The notes below the pieces were generated by a model. It searched no databases and had not been told where the DNA came from. It saw nothing but the letters and a program-made list of their open reading frames with translations. Position numbers and translations under genes: made by a program. From assembly GCA_001767955.1 (NCBI GenBank), contig MEMO01000021.1, positions 72,344-111,120 of the forward strand: a DNA stretch of 38,777 nt, in the 5' to 3' direction. This document shows, piece by piece, positions 28,120 to 37,817 of the stretch (position 1 is its first letter; every line of letters begins with the position of its first letter). The stretch is from Alphaproteobacteria bacterium RIFCSPLOWO2_01_FULL_40_26 (GTDB lineage Bacteria; Pseudomonadota; Alphaproteobacteria; Rickettsiales; UBA1997).

Positions 28120-29593
28120 CCGAAATGAATTCGATTCATCTCTAAAAAAATGCGGTAAAACAGTTTTATTCAAAAAAATCTCCAGCGATGCGATCACACC
28201 AGTCCTGGCTTTACGAAAGATTGCACAAAAATTTCCTCATCATCATTTCCTGTTTGAATCTGCCGAAAATGGCAACAATAAGGGGCGTTTTTCCGTGCTT
28301 GGTTTTATGCCAGATTTGTTATGGAAATCCGTTGGCAAACAATCTTTCATCAATGAAAATTTTACCAAGAATCCTCGCAAATTTTCTCCGCAGAAAGGCA
28401 ATGTTTTGAACAATCTGCGCCAATTAATTCAACGCTCGCAAATCGAATGTTTTAACATACTTGATTTGCCGGCAATGGGCAGCGGTATCTTTGGCTATAT
28501 GGGATATGACATGGTTCGGCTGATGGAAAAAATTCCCGATCGCAGTTTGCCTGATGAAATAAAAATCCCCGACAGCATTTTTATCCGCCCGCAAATTATC
28601 ATTATTTTCGACAATTTTTTCGATCACGCATTTTTATGCGCTCCGGTTTTTTCTGCGCAAAAATATGATGATGTCGTCGCCAAAATTTCATTGGCAGAAA
28701 AAATTTTGAATGAGCCTTTAAAGCCGCATAAAATCAAGACTGATCCACATTTCAATTTCAGCTCAAATTGCCTGGAAAAAGAATATTGCGAAATGGTCAA
28801 GCGCGCCAAAAAATATATCATTAATGGCGATATTTTTCAGGTTTTGCCTTCACAAAGATTCACTTCCGCATTCAACAAAAATTTGCCGGAATTTTCTTTT
28901 TATCGCGCTTTACGCTCGGTAAACCCCTCGCCATTTTTGTTTTATCTCAAATTCGACGATTTTGTTTTAAGCGGCGCCAGCCCTGAAATCATGGTTTCGC
29001 TAAAAAACCGCAAAATCACCATACGCCCACTCGCCGGCACGCGCAAACGCGGCAAAAATCCGTCTGAAGATAAAAAAATCGCCAAAGAACTTTTGCACGA
29101 TGAAAAGGAAATCGCCGAACATTTGATGCTGATTGACCTTGGCAGACATGATGTCGGAAGAGTGGCAAAACCTGCTTCGGTTGAACTCACCGAGAAAATG
29201 GTCATCGAATATTACTCGCATGTCATGCACATATCTTCCAATGTCGAGGGAATTTTGCGCGATGATCTTGATGCGCTTGACGCTTTGATTTCAGGCTTTC
29301 CCGCTGGCACTGTTTCCGGCGCACCAAAAATCCGCGCCATGGAAATCATCGAAGAATTGGAAAAAGTACGACGTAGTTTTTATGCCGGATGTGTGGGATA
29401 TTTTGCTTCCAATGGCGATATGGAAAGCTGCATCACCTTAAGATCAGCTTTAATTAAAGACGGCAAAATCCATCTTCAAACTGGTGCCGGCGTTGTGTTT
29501 GACTCCGATCCAAAATCAGAATATCAGGAATGTCTAAGCAAAGCCAAAGCCATGATGCATGCTTGTGAGTTGATAAGGAATTTTATTGTTTAG
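28109..29593 (+). CDS. trpE: Anthranilate synthase component I
   Basis: 494 residues from ATG 28109, preferred over 28085 because AAGAAAG precedes it; both overlap the ppiD 3' end. FESAENGNNKGRFSVLG is the LLES-type tryptophan feedback region, IRPLAGTRKRG (PLAGT) marks anthranilate synthase, and FPAGTVSGAPKIRAMEIIEEL and LQTGAGVVFDSDP complete the chorismate site. It makes anthranilate with TrpG, which is not adjacent; no trp leader or other trp gene is seen. The TAG stop is one base before a repeat element. Confidence 0.95.
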   Translation: MNLNRNEFDSSLKKCGKTVLFKKISSDAITPVLALRKIAQKFPHHHFLFESAENGNNKGRFSVLGFMPDLLWKSVGKQSFINENFTKNPRKFSPQKGNVLNNLRQLIQRSQIECFNILDLPAMGSGIFGYMGYDMVRLMEKIPDRSLPDEIKIPDSIFIRPQIIIIFDNFFDHAFLCAPVFSAQKYDDVVAKISLAEKILNEPLKPHKIKTDPHFNFSSNCLEKEYCEMVKRAKKYIINGDIFQVLPSQRFTSAFNKNLPEFSFYRALRSVNPSPFLFYLKFDDFVLSGASPEIMVSLKNRKITIRPLAGTRKRGKNPSEDKKIAKELLHDEKEIAEHLMLIDLGRHDVGRVAKPASVELTEKMVIEYYSHVMHISSNVEGILRDDLDALDALISGFPAGTVSGAPKIRAMEIIEELEKVRRSFYAGCVGYFASNGDMESCITLRSALIKDGKIHLQTGAGVVFDSDPKSEYQECLSKAKAMMHACELIRNFIV

Positions 29594-29729
29594 AACGCCA
29601 ATTCCGGATAAGGCATCAAGCCAATCTCGATTAGTTCCCTCTCCCCTTGTGGGAGAGGGTTGGGGTGAGGGGTAATATTTTGTGAGGGGTAATATTTTGT
29701 GAGGGGTAATATTTTGTGAGGGAACGCCT
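29594..29729. repeat. REP-bearing element with 17-bp tandem units between trpE and ftsY
   Basis: From 29595 the start ACGCCAATTCCGGATAAG is identical to the 18-bp inverted end of the element at 37350-37728. Next is a hairpin pairing CCCTCTCCC with GGGAGAGGG around CTTGT, then gaggggtaatattttgt repeated three times (29667-29717). The far end is degenerate (taagaacctg). The hairpin may serve as a terminator for both convergent genes, but no T-run follows. Confidence 0.75.
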
Positions 29730-29745
29730 AAGAACCTGTTCAAAA

Positions 29746-30618
29746 TCAATAAATCAAATTTCTTACAAAATCTTCAGCGTCAAATTCTCGTAGATCACCA
29801 TCCTTTTCGCCAACGCCAATTGCATAAACCGGTTTCTGAAATTTTTGTGCTAAAGCCACCACAACTCCACCTTTGGCGCTGCCATCGAGTTTGGTTATGA
29901 TAAGTCCGGTGATGCCCACAATCTGATTAAAAATCTCCATTTGCGATCTGGCGTTTTGGCCGGTTGTGGCATCTAAAATCAACAAATTTTGATGCGGCGC
30001 TGCTGAATCAAGCTTCTTCAAAACCAAGTTAATTTTTTTCAACTCATCCATGAGGTTTTGCTTATTTTGCAAGCGTCCGGCGGTATCAATCAACAACACG
30101 TCAAAATTATTTTTTCTGGCAAAATCCAAAGCGCGATATGCAACTGATGCCGGATCTTCCGCTTCTTTTTGCGGCAGAATAATTTCACAACCAACTTTGT
30201 TTGCCCAAATTGCTAATTGCTCTGAAGCCGCAGCTCTGAAGGTATCGCAAGCTGCAATCAGGATTTTTTTATTCTGATTTTTTAGTTTTGCAGCAATTTT
30301 TCCAATCGTTGTAGTTTTACCAACTCCATTAACACCATTAAAAATTATCACATAGGGCTTTGCCATTTCGTCTATGTCCAGCTTGCCTTCGCAAGGTTTT
30401 AAAATTTTTTCGATTTCCTGCGCCAAAAATTTTCTTACCTCATCATCGCCAATATTTTTGCCAAATTTTTGCGCTTTGAGATGGGAAATAATTTGCTGTG
30501 TCACTTCAATTCCAAGATCACCAAGAATCAGCGTTTCTTCTAGCTGCTCGAGAGTTTCATCATCAAGTTTTTTATGAGTAAAAATGCGTGAAATCGCCGT
30601 GGAGATTTTGGAGATCAT
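29746..30618 (-). CDS. ftsY: Signal recognition particle receptor FtsY
   Basis: A 290-residue FtsY with only the N and G domains; the acidic A domain of longer FtsY proteins is absent. NGVNGVGKTTTIGKIA (G1), ACDTFRAAASEQL (G2), LLIDTAGRLQNKQNLMDEL (G3), TKLDGSAKGG (G4) and AIGVGEKDGDLREFD (G5) are complete. It docks SRP-ribosome complexes at the membrane. Its ATG overlaps the stop of the nlpD-like gene. Confidence 0.96.
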   Translation of the reverse strand: MISKISTAISRIFTHKKLDDETLEQLEETLILGDLGIEVTQQIISHLKAQKFGKNIGDDEVRKFLAQEIEKILKPCEGKLDIDEMAKPYVIIFNGVNGVGKTTTIGKIAAKLKNQNKKILIAACDTFRAAASEQLAIWANKVGCEIILPQKEAEDPASVAYRALDFARKNNFDVLLIDTAGRLQNKQNLMDELKKINLVLKKLDSAAPHQNLLILDATTGQNARSQMEIFNQIVGITGLIITKLDGSAKGGVVVALAQKFQKPVYAIGVGEKDGDLREFDAEDFVRNLIY

Positions 30619-31517
30619 TTCAAATAATTTTCCGGATTCACCGCATCACGACCTTTGCGCAAACCAAAATAAAGCTGCGGTGACTGAACATTTCCAGTTG
30701 CGCCAATTGTAGCAATTTTTTGCCCTTTTTTAACTCTTTGCCCGCGTGAAACTGTGGTATCTTTCAAATGCGCATAGGCTGTAATCCAGCCTCCGGAATG
30801 TTTGACGATGATAAGATTTCCATAGCCTTTCAATTCATTGCCGACATAGGCAACAACTCCGTCTTCAGAAGATTTTACCACCTCACCTTCTTTGGCGGAA
30901 ATGTTGATGCCGTCATTGTAAAGCCCGCCGCTTTTTGGCCCGAATTTGGAAATAACTTTGCCATATACCGGCCATGAAAAATGGTTGAATTTGTCGAGAG
31001 TTTTTTCGATGAAATTGGGAGAATGAATTTCTGCTTTTTCTTTAATGATTCTGAAATTTTGCGATGAATCTTTGCCGAATTTTTCAATACGCAAACGCTC
31101 GCCAACCTTGATTGCATATGGGGCTTGCAGATCATTCATCTCAACAAGCAAATTGAGTTTCATGCCATAAAGGCGGGAAATGCTGTAAAGCGTATCACCG
31201 ATTTTAACTTCATGATAGCTGGGAGCGGGAATAGTCAAACGAGCTCCTGGCTTTAGAATATAAGGCGCAACCAGATTATTCTGTTTTATCAAATCACGCA
31301 AAGTGATGTTATGACGTTTAGCCAGAGAATAGAGAGTATCGCCAACTTGAACTTCAACCTCATGATTACGCAATTGTGTTGATGGTTTTTCGGATGATTT
31401 TTCGAGACGCTTGCTAAAATTTTTATTGTAAACCACATTGCCGCGATTCACTATTTGCGCTGGTTTTTGCAAGCAAGAGAAGGAAAATATAAAAACAAAA
31501 ATCAGTAATAATTTCAT
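30615..31517 (-). CDS. nlpD: NlpD-like lipoprotein: two LysM and a degenerate LytM domain
   Basis: A 300-residue protein with a lipoprotein-like signal (IFSFSCLQ, Cys15), LysM domains at about 54-97 and 102-145 (VGDTLYSLAKRHN.., IGDTLYSISRLYG..), and an M23/LytM domain from about 198 to 295. The expected zinc ligands are largely lost: NDGINI replaces HxGxD and QLYFGL replaces HLHF; only TAYAH retains His. This is typical of NlpD/EnvC-type activators of N-acetylmuramyl amidases in septum splitting. It is divergent from the prepilin peptidase across 16 bp. Confidence 0.88.
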   Translation of the reverse strand: MKLLLIFVFIFSFSCLQKPAQIVNRGNVVYNKNFSKRLEKSSEKPSTQLRNHEVEVQVGDTLYSLAKRHNITLRDLIKQNNLVAPYILKPGARLTIPAPSYHEVKIGDTLYSISRLYGMKLNLLVEMNDLQAPYAIKVGERLRIEKFGKDSSQNFRIIKEKAEIHSPNFIEKTLDKFNHFSWPVYGKVISKFGPKSGGLYNDGINISAKEGEVVKSSEDGVVAYVGNELKGYGNLIIVKHSGGWITAYAHLKDTTVSRGQRVKKGQKIATIGATGNVQSPQLYFGLRKGRDAVNPENYLK

Positions 31518-31533
31518 TCTAGCAAAAGAATTT

Positions 31534-32325
31534 ATGAGTTTTGAAATGCAAATTTTTTTAGTAGCAATTTTTGCTTTGGCGATGGGAAGTTTTGTTAGTC
31601 TTTTAAGCTACCGCCTGGCTAACAAACAACCGATAATTTTCACCCGTTCAAAATGCATCAATTGCGGCTGTGTTTTAAAAGCAATTAACCTGATCCCGCT
31701 ATTTTCCTGGCTTTGTCAGAAAGGAAAATGCTCGCAATGTCATTGCAAAATTTCTGCACGTTATCCGGCAATTGAATTGAGTTTTTTAATCACTTTTCTG
31801 GCGATTTTTTTCGTTCTGGGAAGCGAAATAAATTTCAAAATTCTGCTCTATTTTCTAATCGCATCAACTCTGATTGCGATGTGCGTCATAGATCTGGAGC
31901 AATATTTTATCCCCAATTCACTGCAATATGCTCTGGCGATTCTTGCCACAATTCTCGTAATTCATCAGGGCGGAACAAATGCTGCAATCATCAATGTCAA
32001 AGCCGCTTTTCTTTATGCCGGATTTGGCGTCGCTCTGTGGATATTTTTTTATTTTGCCGGAGGTTTTGAGGCCATCGGAATCGACGATATAAAATTTTTT
32101 TTCATCGCCGGATTAATGCTTGGCACAAAAAATTTTCTTGCCTTCATGTTGTTAAGTGGCGTTTTTGGATTGGCTTTTGGCGCGGCCTGGCAAAAATTCA
32201 AGAAAGATGAGACATTTCCTTTTGCACCGGCAATATGCCTTGCCGCTATGTTCTGTCTGCTTTTCGACAAAAAAATAAATCCGGTAGATCTGCTGGGATC
32301 GATGTTATTCTTTAACTCCTTCTAA
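31534..32325 (+). CDS. pilD: Prepilin peptidase / N-methyltransferase (A24)
   Basis: A 263-residue polytopic protein from ATG 31534; an upstream in-frame start at 31438 would run into the divergent gene and is rejected. GSFVSLLSYRLA opens the methyltransferase region; Cys41/Cys44 and Cys66/Cys69 form the zinc site. MCVIDLEQYFIPN places catalytic Asp120, and GIDDIKFF places Asp185, with Asp where GxGD usually has Gly. It would cleave and methylate prepilins such as the one at 19170. Confidence 0.93.
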   Translation: MSFEMQIFLVAIFALAMGSFVSLLSYRLANKQPIIFTRSKCINCGCVLKAINLIPLFSWLCQKGKCSQCHCKISARYPAIELSFLITFLAIFFVLGSEINFKILLYFLIASTLIAMCVIDLEQYFIPNSLQYALAILATILVIHQGGTNAAIINVKAAFLYAGFGVALWIFFYFAGGFEAIGIDDIKFFFIAGLMLGTKNFLAFMLLSGVFGLAFGAAWQKFKKDETFPFAPAICLAAMFCLLFDKKINPVDLLGSMLFFNSF

Positions 32326-33307
32326 CATCAAACGCATCACGCATCGCCTCGCCGATAAAAACAAGAAGGGTCAAAATCAGGGTAATCACGATAAAACCGC
32401 TAATACCAAGCCAATAAGCAGAAAGATTGTTTTTTCCCTGCGCCAATAATTCACCAAGTGAAGGCGAACCTGCTGGCAGACCAAGCCCGAGAAAATCAAG
32501 AGATGTCAGAGTGGTAATTGAGGCGGCAAGCAAAAATGGTAAATTGGCAATGATGATCGGCGAAGCATTTGGCAAAATATGACGAAAAATTATGCGTAAA
32601 TTGCCAGCACCTAAAGCTTTGCTTGCACGCACAAAATCAAAATTGCGCAAACGCAAAAATTCAGCGCGCACATAGGAAACCAGAGACATCCAGCTAAAAA
32701 TCAGCATCAAGCCAAGCAAAGTGAAAAAATTTGGCTCGATAATCGAGGATAAAATTATCAGCAAAAACAAAACCGGCATGCTCGACCAGATTTCCATGAA
32801 ACGTTGTAGCAAAAGATCACACAAACCACCAAAATATCCCTGAATTGCGCCAAGAAAAATTCCAAAAATTGCAGAAAAAAAAGTTAGAATCAGACCAAAA
32901 ATCAGGGAAATTCTGATGCCATAAATCACACGCGCTAAAACATCGCGACCCTGATCGTCAGTGCCAAGAAAATTTTCAAAACCAGGTTTTGAAGGCGCGG
33001 GAGATGTGATTTTGTAATTGATGGTGTCATAAGAAAACCTGATTGGTGGAAAAATTGCCCAGCCGTTTTTTTCAATCAGATTTTGCACAAAAGGATCGCG
33101 AAAATCCGCTTCGCTTTCAAAAACTCCGTCCAATTTTTTTTCAGAAATTTTCTCAAAAACCGGAAAATAAAAACTGCCACTAAAACGCATCAATAAAGGC
33201 TTGTCATTGGCAACAAATTCGGCAAACAAAGTGAAAAAAAACAGCAAAGAAAAAATCAGAAAAGAAAAATAACCACGGCGATTTTTTTTGAATTTTGTAA
33301 AGAACAT
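32312..33307 (-). CDS. yejE: Oligopeptide-type ABC transporter permease (YejE-like)
   Basis: A 331-residue permease with an N-terminal membrane helix, a periplasmic stretch containing DFRDPFVQNLIEKNGWAIFPPIRFSYDTIN typical of YejE, the GTDDQGRDVLARVIYGIRISL entry motif, and the EAA loop ALGAGNLRIIFRHILPNASPIII. YejABEF imports peptides. No other yej gene adjoins. It directly abuts the ferredoxin-NADP reductase gene upstream and overlaps pilD by 14 bp tail to tail. Confidence 0.9.
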   Translation of the reverse strand: MFFTKFKKNRRGYFSFLIFSLLFFFTLFAEFVANDKPLLMRFSGSFYFPVFEKISEKKLDGVFESEADFRDPFVQNLIEKNGWAIFPPIRFSYDTINYKITSPAPSKPGFENFLGTDDQGRDVLARVIYGIRISLIFGLILTFFSAIFGIFLGAIQGYFGGLCDLLLQRFMEIWSSMPVLFLLIILSSIIEPNFFTLLGLMLIFSWMSLVSYVRAEFLRLRNFDFVRASKALGAGNLRIIFRHILPNASPIIIANLPFLLAASITTLTSLDFLGLGLPAGSPSLGELLAQGKNNLSAYWLGISGFIVITLILTLLVFIGEAMRDAFDVRRS

Positions 33308-34318
33308 CTAACTGGTAATTCCTTTACTCGTTGAATATTCAAAATGGAAAATCTGGTTTGGATGCACGATTTTGTAGATGTCGTGCGCTGCTGTTGCGGC
33401 TTCGGCAAAACCGGTTAGAATCAGTTTTAATTTGTTTTTGTAAGTGGCGATATCGCCAATCGCATAAATTCCTTTTTCGGAAGTTTGCATGGTTGTTGGA
33501 TCAACTGCGATATGATTTTTTTCCAGATTTAAGCCCCAATTGGCAATCGGTCCCAACTCCATCGCCAACCCAAAAAATGGCAGAAGATAATCAGCGGAAA
33601 GTTTTTTTATATTGCCGTCAAAATCTTTTACCATCACGTGTGAAAGCTTGCCTCCATTGCCTTCCAAACCATCAAGCTGAAATGGAATTACCAGTTCAAT
33701 TTTACCATTTTCTGCCAGTTTTTTCATTTTATCGGCACTTTCGGGAGCGCATCTGAATTTGTCGCGGCGATGCACGACATAGATTTTTTTGGCAATTTCT
33801 GAAAGGCCAATTGCCCAATCAACAGCAGAATCGCCGCCGCCGGCAATCACAACATTTTTTCCGGCAAATTCCGCCTTGTTGCGCACAGCATAAAAAACTG
33901 ATTTTCCTTCAAACTCCTCAAGCCCCGCAAGTGGCGGACGATTGGGGCCGAAAGCTCCACAACCTGCAGCAACGACAATGGCCTTACAGTTAATTTTGGT
34001 ATTTTTTGAAGTTTCAACCACAAAAGTTCCGTCAGAATTTCTGGAAATTTTTTCCACACATTGGTTGAGGTGGTAAATGGGATGAAACGGTGCGGCTTGT
34101 ACTTCCAGCATTTCGATCAACTCGCTGGCGAGAATTTTTGGATGCGCCGGAATATCATAAATTGGCTTTTCCGGATACAGTGCCAGACATTGTCCGCCGA
34201 TAATTTCAAGCGTATCAATCACATGCGATTTTATCTTCAACATGCCGGCTTCAAAAACAGAAAACAAACCTGCGGGACCAGCGCCCACTATGACGAGATC
34301 AGTGTTGTGAATTGTCAT
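33308..34318 (-). CDS. Ferredoxin/flavodoxin-NADP reductase, thioredoxin-reductase-like type
   Basis: 336 residues from ATG 34318, chosen because [19 protein letters not shown] follows within a few residues; an upstream in-frame start at 34372 adds an unconserved basic tail. FAD motif [29 protein letters not shown] motif [17 protein letters not shown] and [11 protein letters not shown] fit the YumC/FNR2 class. It lacks the CxxC of thioredoxin reductase, so it transfers electrons between NADPH and ferredoxin or flavodoxin. It abuts yejE. Confidence 0.93.
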   Translation of the reverse strand: MTIHNTDLVIVGAGPAGLFSVFEAGMLKIKSHVIDTLEIIGGQCLALYPEKPIYDIPAHPKILASELIEMLEVQAAPFHPIYHLNQCVEKISRNSDGTFVVETSKNTKINCKAIVVAAGCGAFGPNRPPLAGLEEFEGKSVFYAVRNKAEFAGKNVVIAGGGDSAVDWAIGLSEIAKKIYVVHRRDKFRCAPESADKMKKLAENGKIELVIPFQLDGLEGNGGKLSHVMVKDFDGNIKKLSADYLLPFFGLAMELGPIANWGLNLEKNHIAVDPTTMQTSEKGIYAIGDIATYKNKLKLILTGFAEAATAAHDIYKIVHPNQIFHFEYSTSKGITS

Positions 34319-34414
34319 TTGGAAAAAATTTTGGAAAGATGATTTTTTAGATTCCGCCTTGCTTTTAAGCAAAGCAAAAATATTTTTCGCCGCGCTTTGA
34401 TAAGCATCTCATTG

Positions 34415-34578
34415 TAGAGCCTGTTTTCAAACCCACCACATTTCGCTTTTGCCCAAATTTTGGCTCGTTTTTTGGCAAAATTTTTTGCTGTATGCCAGAT
34501 ACAGCGGCACAATTTTGCCAAAAAGTCGCACAAAATTTGGGCAAAATCGAAACGCGCTGGGTTTGAAAACAGGCTCTA
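34415..34578. mobile_element. Short-type palindromic MITE (164 bp)
   Basis: TA-ended, TAGAGCCTGTTTTCAAACCC with its complement closing at 34578. Arms use ggcaaaattttttgctgtat and its partner; the core is gctgtatgccagatacagc. It lies between the FNR gene and the DUF1640-like gene, whose start is 24 bp further on. Confidence 0.82.
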
Positions 34579-34601
34579 AATAAAACTTAACTCAAAACAC
34601 C

Positions 34602-34859
34602 ATGTCATACACAGAAACCATGCCAAAATATTTTGATAATCCTATCAAAATCCTGCATCATTTAAAAGAAGCCGGATTTACAGAACAACAGGCTGAAGCC
34701 CAGGTTGAGATTTTCACCGATTACATTGATCATAATCTGGTCACCAAAAAAAATCTAAAGAACGCCCTACAAGAATTAGAGTTAAGGCTCACCATCAAAA
34801 CCGCTGTAATTGTTGGATCAATCGTTGGATTTTTCTCTTTGATGGAGAAATTTTTCTAG
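34602..34859 (+). CDS. DUF1640/CCDC90-like small coiled-coil membrane protein
   Basis: An 85-residue protein: PIKILHHLKEAGFTEQQAEAQVEIF, an amphipathic helix typical of DUF1640-type proteins, then TIKTAVIVGSIVGFFSLMEKFF, a C-terminal membrane segment. Bacterial members have no defined role; mitochondrial relatives regulate the calcium uniporter. An inner ATG at 34620 is possible. The TAG stop is supplied by a 27-bp MITE remnant, so the C-terminus may be cut. Confidence 0.7.
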   Translation: MSYTETMPKYFDNPIKILHHLKEAGFTEQQAEAQVEIFTDYIDHNLVTKKNLKNALQELELRLTIKTAVIVGSIVGFFSLMEKFF

Positions 34860-34883
34860 AGCCGGGTTTGAAAACAGGCTCTA
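34857..34883. mobile_element. 27-bp MITE remnant
   Basis: Begins TAGAGCC and continues gggtttgaaaacaggctcta, the closing end of the element at 34415-34578. It appears to be an internally deleted copy with both TA ends kept. It provides the stop of the DUF1640-like gene. Confidence 0.7.
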
Positions 34884-34920
34884 TTCGCAAAGCCTTGCGC
34901 AAACTTTAAATCAAAATGCA

Positions 34921-37197
34921 ATGTTAAAAACTGCAAACCTGGGATTTCCCAGAATTGGTGCTAATCGCGAGCTTAAAAAAGCCGTTGAAAATTATTGGAA
35001 AAAAACTTTATCCGTTTCTGATCTTCAAAAAGAAGCGGCAACAATCCGTGCTAAAAATTGGCAAACACAAAAATCTGCGGAAATCGCTTTCATCCCTTCA
35101 AATGATTTCTCATTTTACGATCAAACTCTCGATACCATTGCCTTGTTTGGCGCAATTCCGGACCGCTTTAAATTTTCCGGCGGCAATGTCGATCTTGATC
35201 TCTATTTTGCCATGGCAAGGGGCAATGCTGAAACAACAGCGATGGAAATGACAAAATGGTTCGACACCAACTACCACTACATCGTCGCTGAATTCAAAAA
35301 AAATCAGCAGTTTAAAATTTCTTCGAGCAAAATTTTCGATGAATTTCTCGAAGCAAAAAAACTTGGGATTGAAACACGTCCGGTAATTTTGGGGCCAATT
35401 TCCTTTTTGCTTTTGGGCAAATCAGTTGATGGCTCAAACAAGCTCGATTTGCTTGATAATCTTCTTTTAGCTTACAGGGAATTATTCAAAAAATTGCGGG
35501 AAATCGGCGTGAAAAATGTGCAAATCGATGAACCATTTTTGGCAACCGATTTATCTTCTGAAAATTTGCAGTCTTATTTGAAAGCCTATCCTCAAATCAA
35601 GCAGGCGGCGGGCGAAATTGATCTTCACCTTACAACTTATTTCGAAACTTTGAGTGAAAATACTTCTTTGGCTTTTGATCTCGAAACCGCTTCAGTTCAT
35701 GTTGATTTGGTGCGCGCATCGCAGCAATTCGAAGAAGTTTTAAAAAATGTAAAACCAAATCAGATTTTATCTCTCGGACTAGTTGATGGCCGTAATATCT
35801 GGATCAATAATTTCGAAAACTCGATTTCTTTGGCAAAAAAGGCAGTAGAAAAACTTGGCAAAGATCGCGTGATTATCGCGCCTTCATGCTCGCTATTACA
35901 CAGTCCGGTCGATCTTGAAAATGAAACAATGCTTGATAGCGAATTAAAATCATGGCTCGCTTTTGCGACACAAAAACTTACTGAAATTGCCGTAATTGCC
36001 AAAGCCGTAAATGGTCAGGAAAATGATGTCAAAACAGCGCTTGAAGCTAACAAAAACGCAATTGCTGTTCGCAAAACTTCAAAAAGAATCCATGATGAAA
36101 ATGTGAAAAAACGTGTTGCCGCAATTGATGAATCAATAACAAAACGCCAATCAAATTTTGCCGAACGCAAAAAAGTGCAAACCTCTCATATCAATCTGCC
36201 ATTGCTTCCAACCACAAGTATCGGATCATTTCCGCAAACCAAAGAAGTGAGAAAATATCGCGCTGATTTTAAAGCGGGAACAATTTCCGCTGCAGAATAT
36301 GAAAAATTTATCAGAGAAGAAACTACCCGCACCATCCGCTTTCAGGAAGAAATCGGACTTGACGTTTTAGTCCATGGCGAGTTTGAAAGAAATGACATGG
36401 TCGAATATTTCGGTGAACAACTTAAAGGTTTTTTCTTCACTAAAAATGGCTGGGTACAAAGCTATGGTTCACGCTGCGTAAAGCCACCGGTGATTTTCGG
36501 CGATGTCTCGCGCCCACGGGCAATGACTGTCGAATGGGCAAAATATGCGCAGAGCCAAACTACAAAAATCATGAAGGGCATGTTGACTGGCCCGATCACG
36601 ATCTTGCAATGGTCTTTCGTACGCGATGACCAGCCAAGAAAAGATACGGCTTTACAAATTGCTTTTGCCATTCGCGACGAGGTAGTTGATCTCGAAACAG
36701 CCGGAATAAAAATTATCCAAATTGACGAAGCAGCATTGCGCGAAGGCTTGCCTATTCGTAAAAACAAATGGCAGGAATATCTGAAATGGGCAGTTGAGGC
36801 CTTTAGAATCACATCTTCTGGCGTTGCCAATCGCACGCAAATCCACACCCATATGTGCTATTCTGAATTTAACGACATCATCGAAGCCATTGCGCAAATG
36901 GACGCAGATGTGATTTCAATTGAAACTTCACGCTCACAAATGGAATTGCTCAATGCTTTTGTGAATTTCAAATATCCAAATGAAATCGGTCCCGGAGTTT
37001 ATGACATTCACAGCCCACGCGTGCCAAAACAACAAGAGATGGAAAATCTGCTGAAGAAAGCGCTTGATGTCTTAAAGCCGGAACAAATTTGGGTGAATCC
37101 AGATTGCGGACTAAAAACCCGCGATTGGCCGGAAACCAAAGCTGCATTACAGGGCATGGTTGATGCAACAAGAGTTGTAAGAGCGCAAATTCAGTAA
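34921..37197 (+). CDS. metE: Cobalamin-independent methionine synthase
   Basis: A 758-residue MetE with both barrels. The N-terminal half starts LKTANLGFPRIGANRELKKA; the C-terminal half begins at TTSIGSFPQTKEVRK and holds the zinc ligands: HTHMCYSEF (His, Cys), ISIETSRSQ (Glu) and NPDCGLKTRDW (Cys). It methylates homocysteine from methyltetrahydrofolate. The 37-bp gap to the MITE remnant leaves no room for a SAM or cobalamin riboswitch. Confidence 0.97.
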   Translation: MLKTANLGFPRIGANRELKKAVENYWKKTLSVSDLQKEAATIRAKNWQTQKSAEIAFIPSNDFSFYDQTLDTIALFGAIPDRFKFSGGNVDLDLYFAMARGNAETTAMEMTKWFDTNYHYIVAEFKKNQQFKISSSKIFDEFLEAKKLGIETRPVILGPISFLLLGKSVDGSNKLDLLDNLLLAYRELFKKLREIGVKNVQIDEPFLATDLSSENLQSYLKAYPQIKQAAGEIDLHLTTYFETLSENTSLAFDLETASVHVDLVRASQQFEEVLKNVKPNQILSLGLVDGRNIWINNFENSISLAKKAVEKLGKDRVIIAPSCSLLHSPVDLENETMLDSELKSWLAFATQKLTEIAVIAKAVNGQENDVKTALEANKNAIAVRKTSKRIHDENVKKRVAAIDESITKRQSNFAERKKVQTSHINLPLLPTTSIGSFPQTKEVRKYRADFKAGTISAAEYEKFIREETTRTIRFQEEIGLDVLVHGEFERNDMVEYFGEQLKGFFFTKNGWVQSYGSRCVKPPVIFGDVSRPRAMTVEWAKYAQSQTTKIMKGMLTGPITILQWSFVRDDQPRKDTALQIAFAIRDEVVDLETAGIKIIQIDEAALREGLPIRKNKWQEYLKWAVEAFRITSSGVANRTQIHTHMCYSEFNDIIEAIAQMDADVISIETSRSQMELLNAFVNFKYPNEIGPGVYDIHSPRVPKQQEMENLLKKALDVLKPEQIWVNPDCGLKTRDWPETKAALQGMVDATRVVRAQIQ

Positions 37198-37349
37198 ACT
37201 TGCCCTAGAGCCTGTCTTAAAACCCACCGCGCCTCGCTTTTCCATAAATTTTGAGCGACTTTTCGGCAAAATTTTGCCGCTGTATCTTATCGGGATTCGC
37301 GCTTTGCTCTCATGCCCGTTTTCGCTAAAATCGCTTCGCGATCTTTTAA

Positions 37350-37728
37350 ACGCCAATTCCGGATAAGGCATCAAGCCAATCTCGATTAGTTCCCTCTCCC
37401 CTTGTGGGAGAGGGTTAGAGCCTGTCTTCAAACTCATCACAGCTCGATTTTTCAGAAATTTTGAGCGACTTTTCGGCAAAATTTTGCTGCTGTATCTGGC
37501 ATACTGCAAAAAATTTTGCCGAAAAACGAGCCAAAATTTGTGGAAAAGCGAGCTGTGATGAGTTTGAAGACAGGCTCTAGGGTGAGTGGTATTAACTTTT
37601 TTAATCGATTCTTTCCAAAATTTCTGAATCGATGTTTTAAAATTTACCCCTCACCCCAACCCTCTCCCACAAGGGGAGAGGGAGTAGATCGAGAAAAATT
37701 TAGGCAGGTTCTTATCCGGAATTGGCGT
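37350..37728. mobile_element. 379-bp inverted-ended element inside the long MITE
   Basis: Perfect 18-bp inverted ends (ACGCCAATTCCGGATAAG at the left and its complement at the right), flanked by TTTAA at 37345-37349 and 37729-37733, a probable 5-bp target duplication. It carries two opposed REP hairpins and a complete short MITE. No coding sequence. Confidence 0.78.
37416..37579. mobile_element. Short-type palindromic MITE (164 bp), innermost insertion
   Basis: TAGAGCCTGTCTTCAAACTC and its complement with TA at both ends; arms gcaaaattttgctgctgtat and partner. It splits a REP repeat: gagagggtt on its left and gggtgagtggtattaa on its right correspond to the continuous gagagggttggggtgagg seen at 29655. 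Confidence 0.8.
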
Positions 37729-37817
37729 TTTAACGCTCAAACACTGCAAAAAATTTTGCCAAAAAACGAGCCAAAATTTGTGGAAAAGCGAGCTGTGATG
37801 AATTTGAATACAGGCTC

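Noticed and set aside
29655-29717. Rho-independent terminator between trpE and ftsY
   Set aside because: A strong hairpin exists but no T-run follows on either strand; it is better explained as a REP repeat.
30615-31517. Active M23 endopeptidase
   Set aside because: Most zinc ligands are replaced, so an amidase activator role is more likely.
34860-34920. SAM or cobalamin riboswitch before metE
   Set aside because: Only 37 bp lie between the MITE remnant and the ATG, and no conserved riboswitch core is visible.
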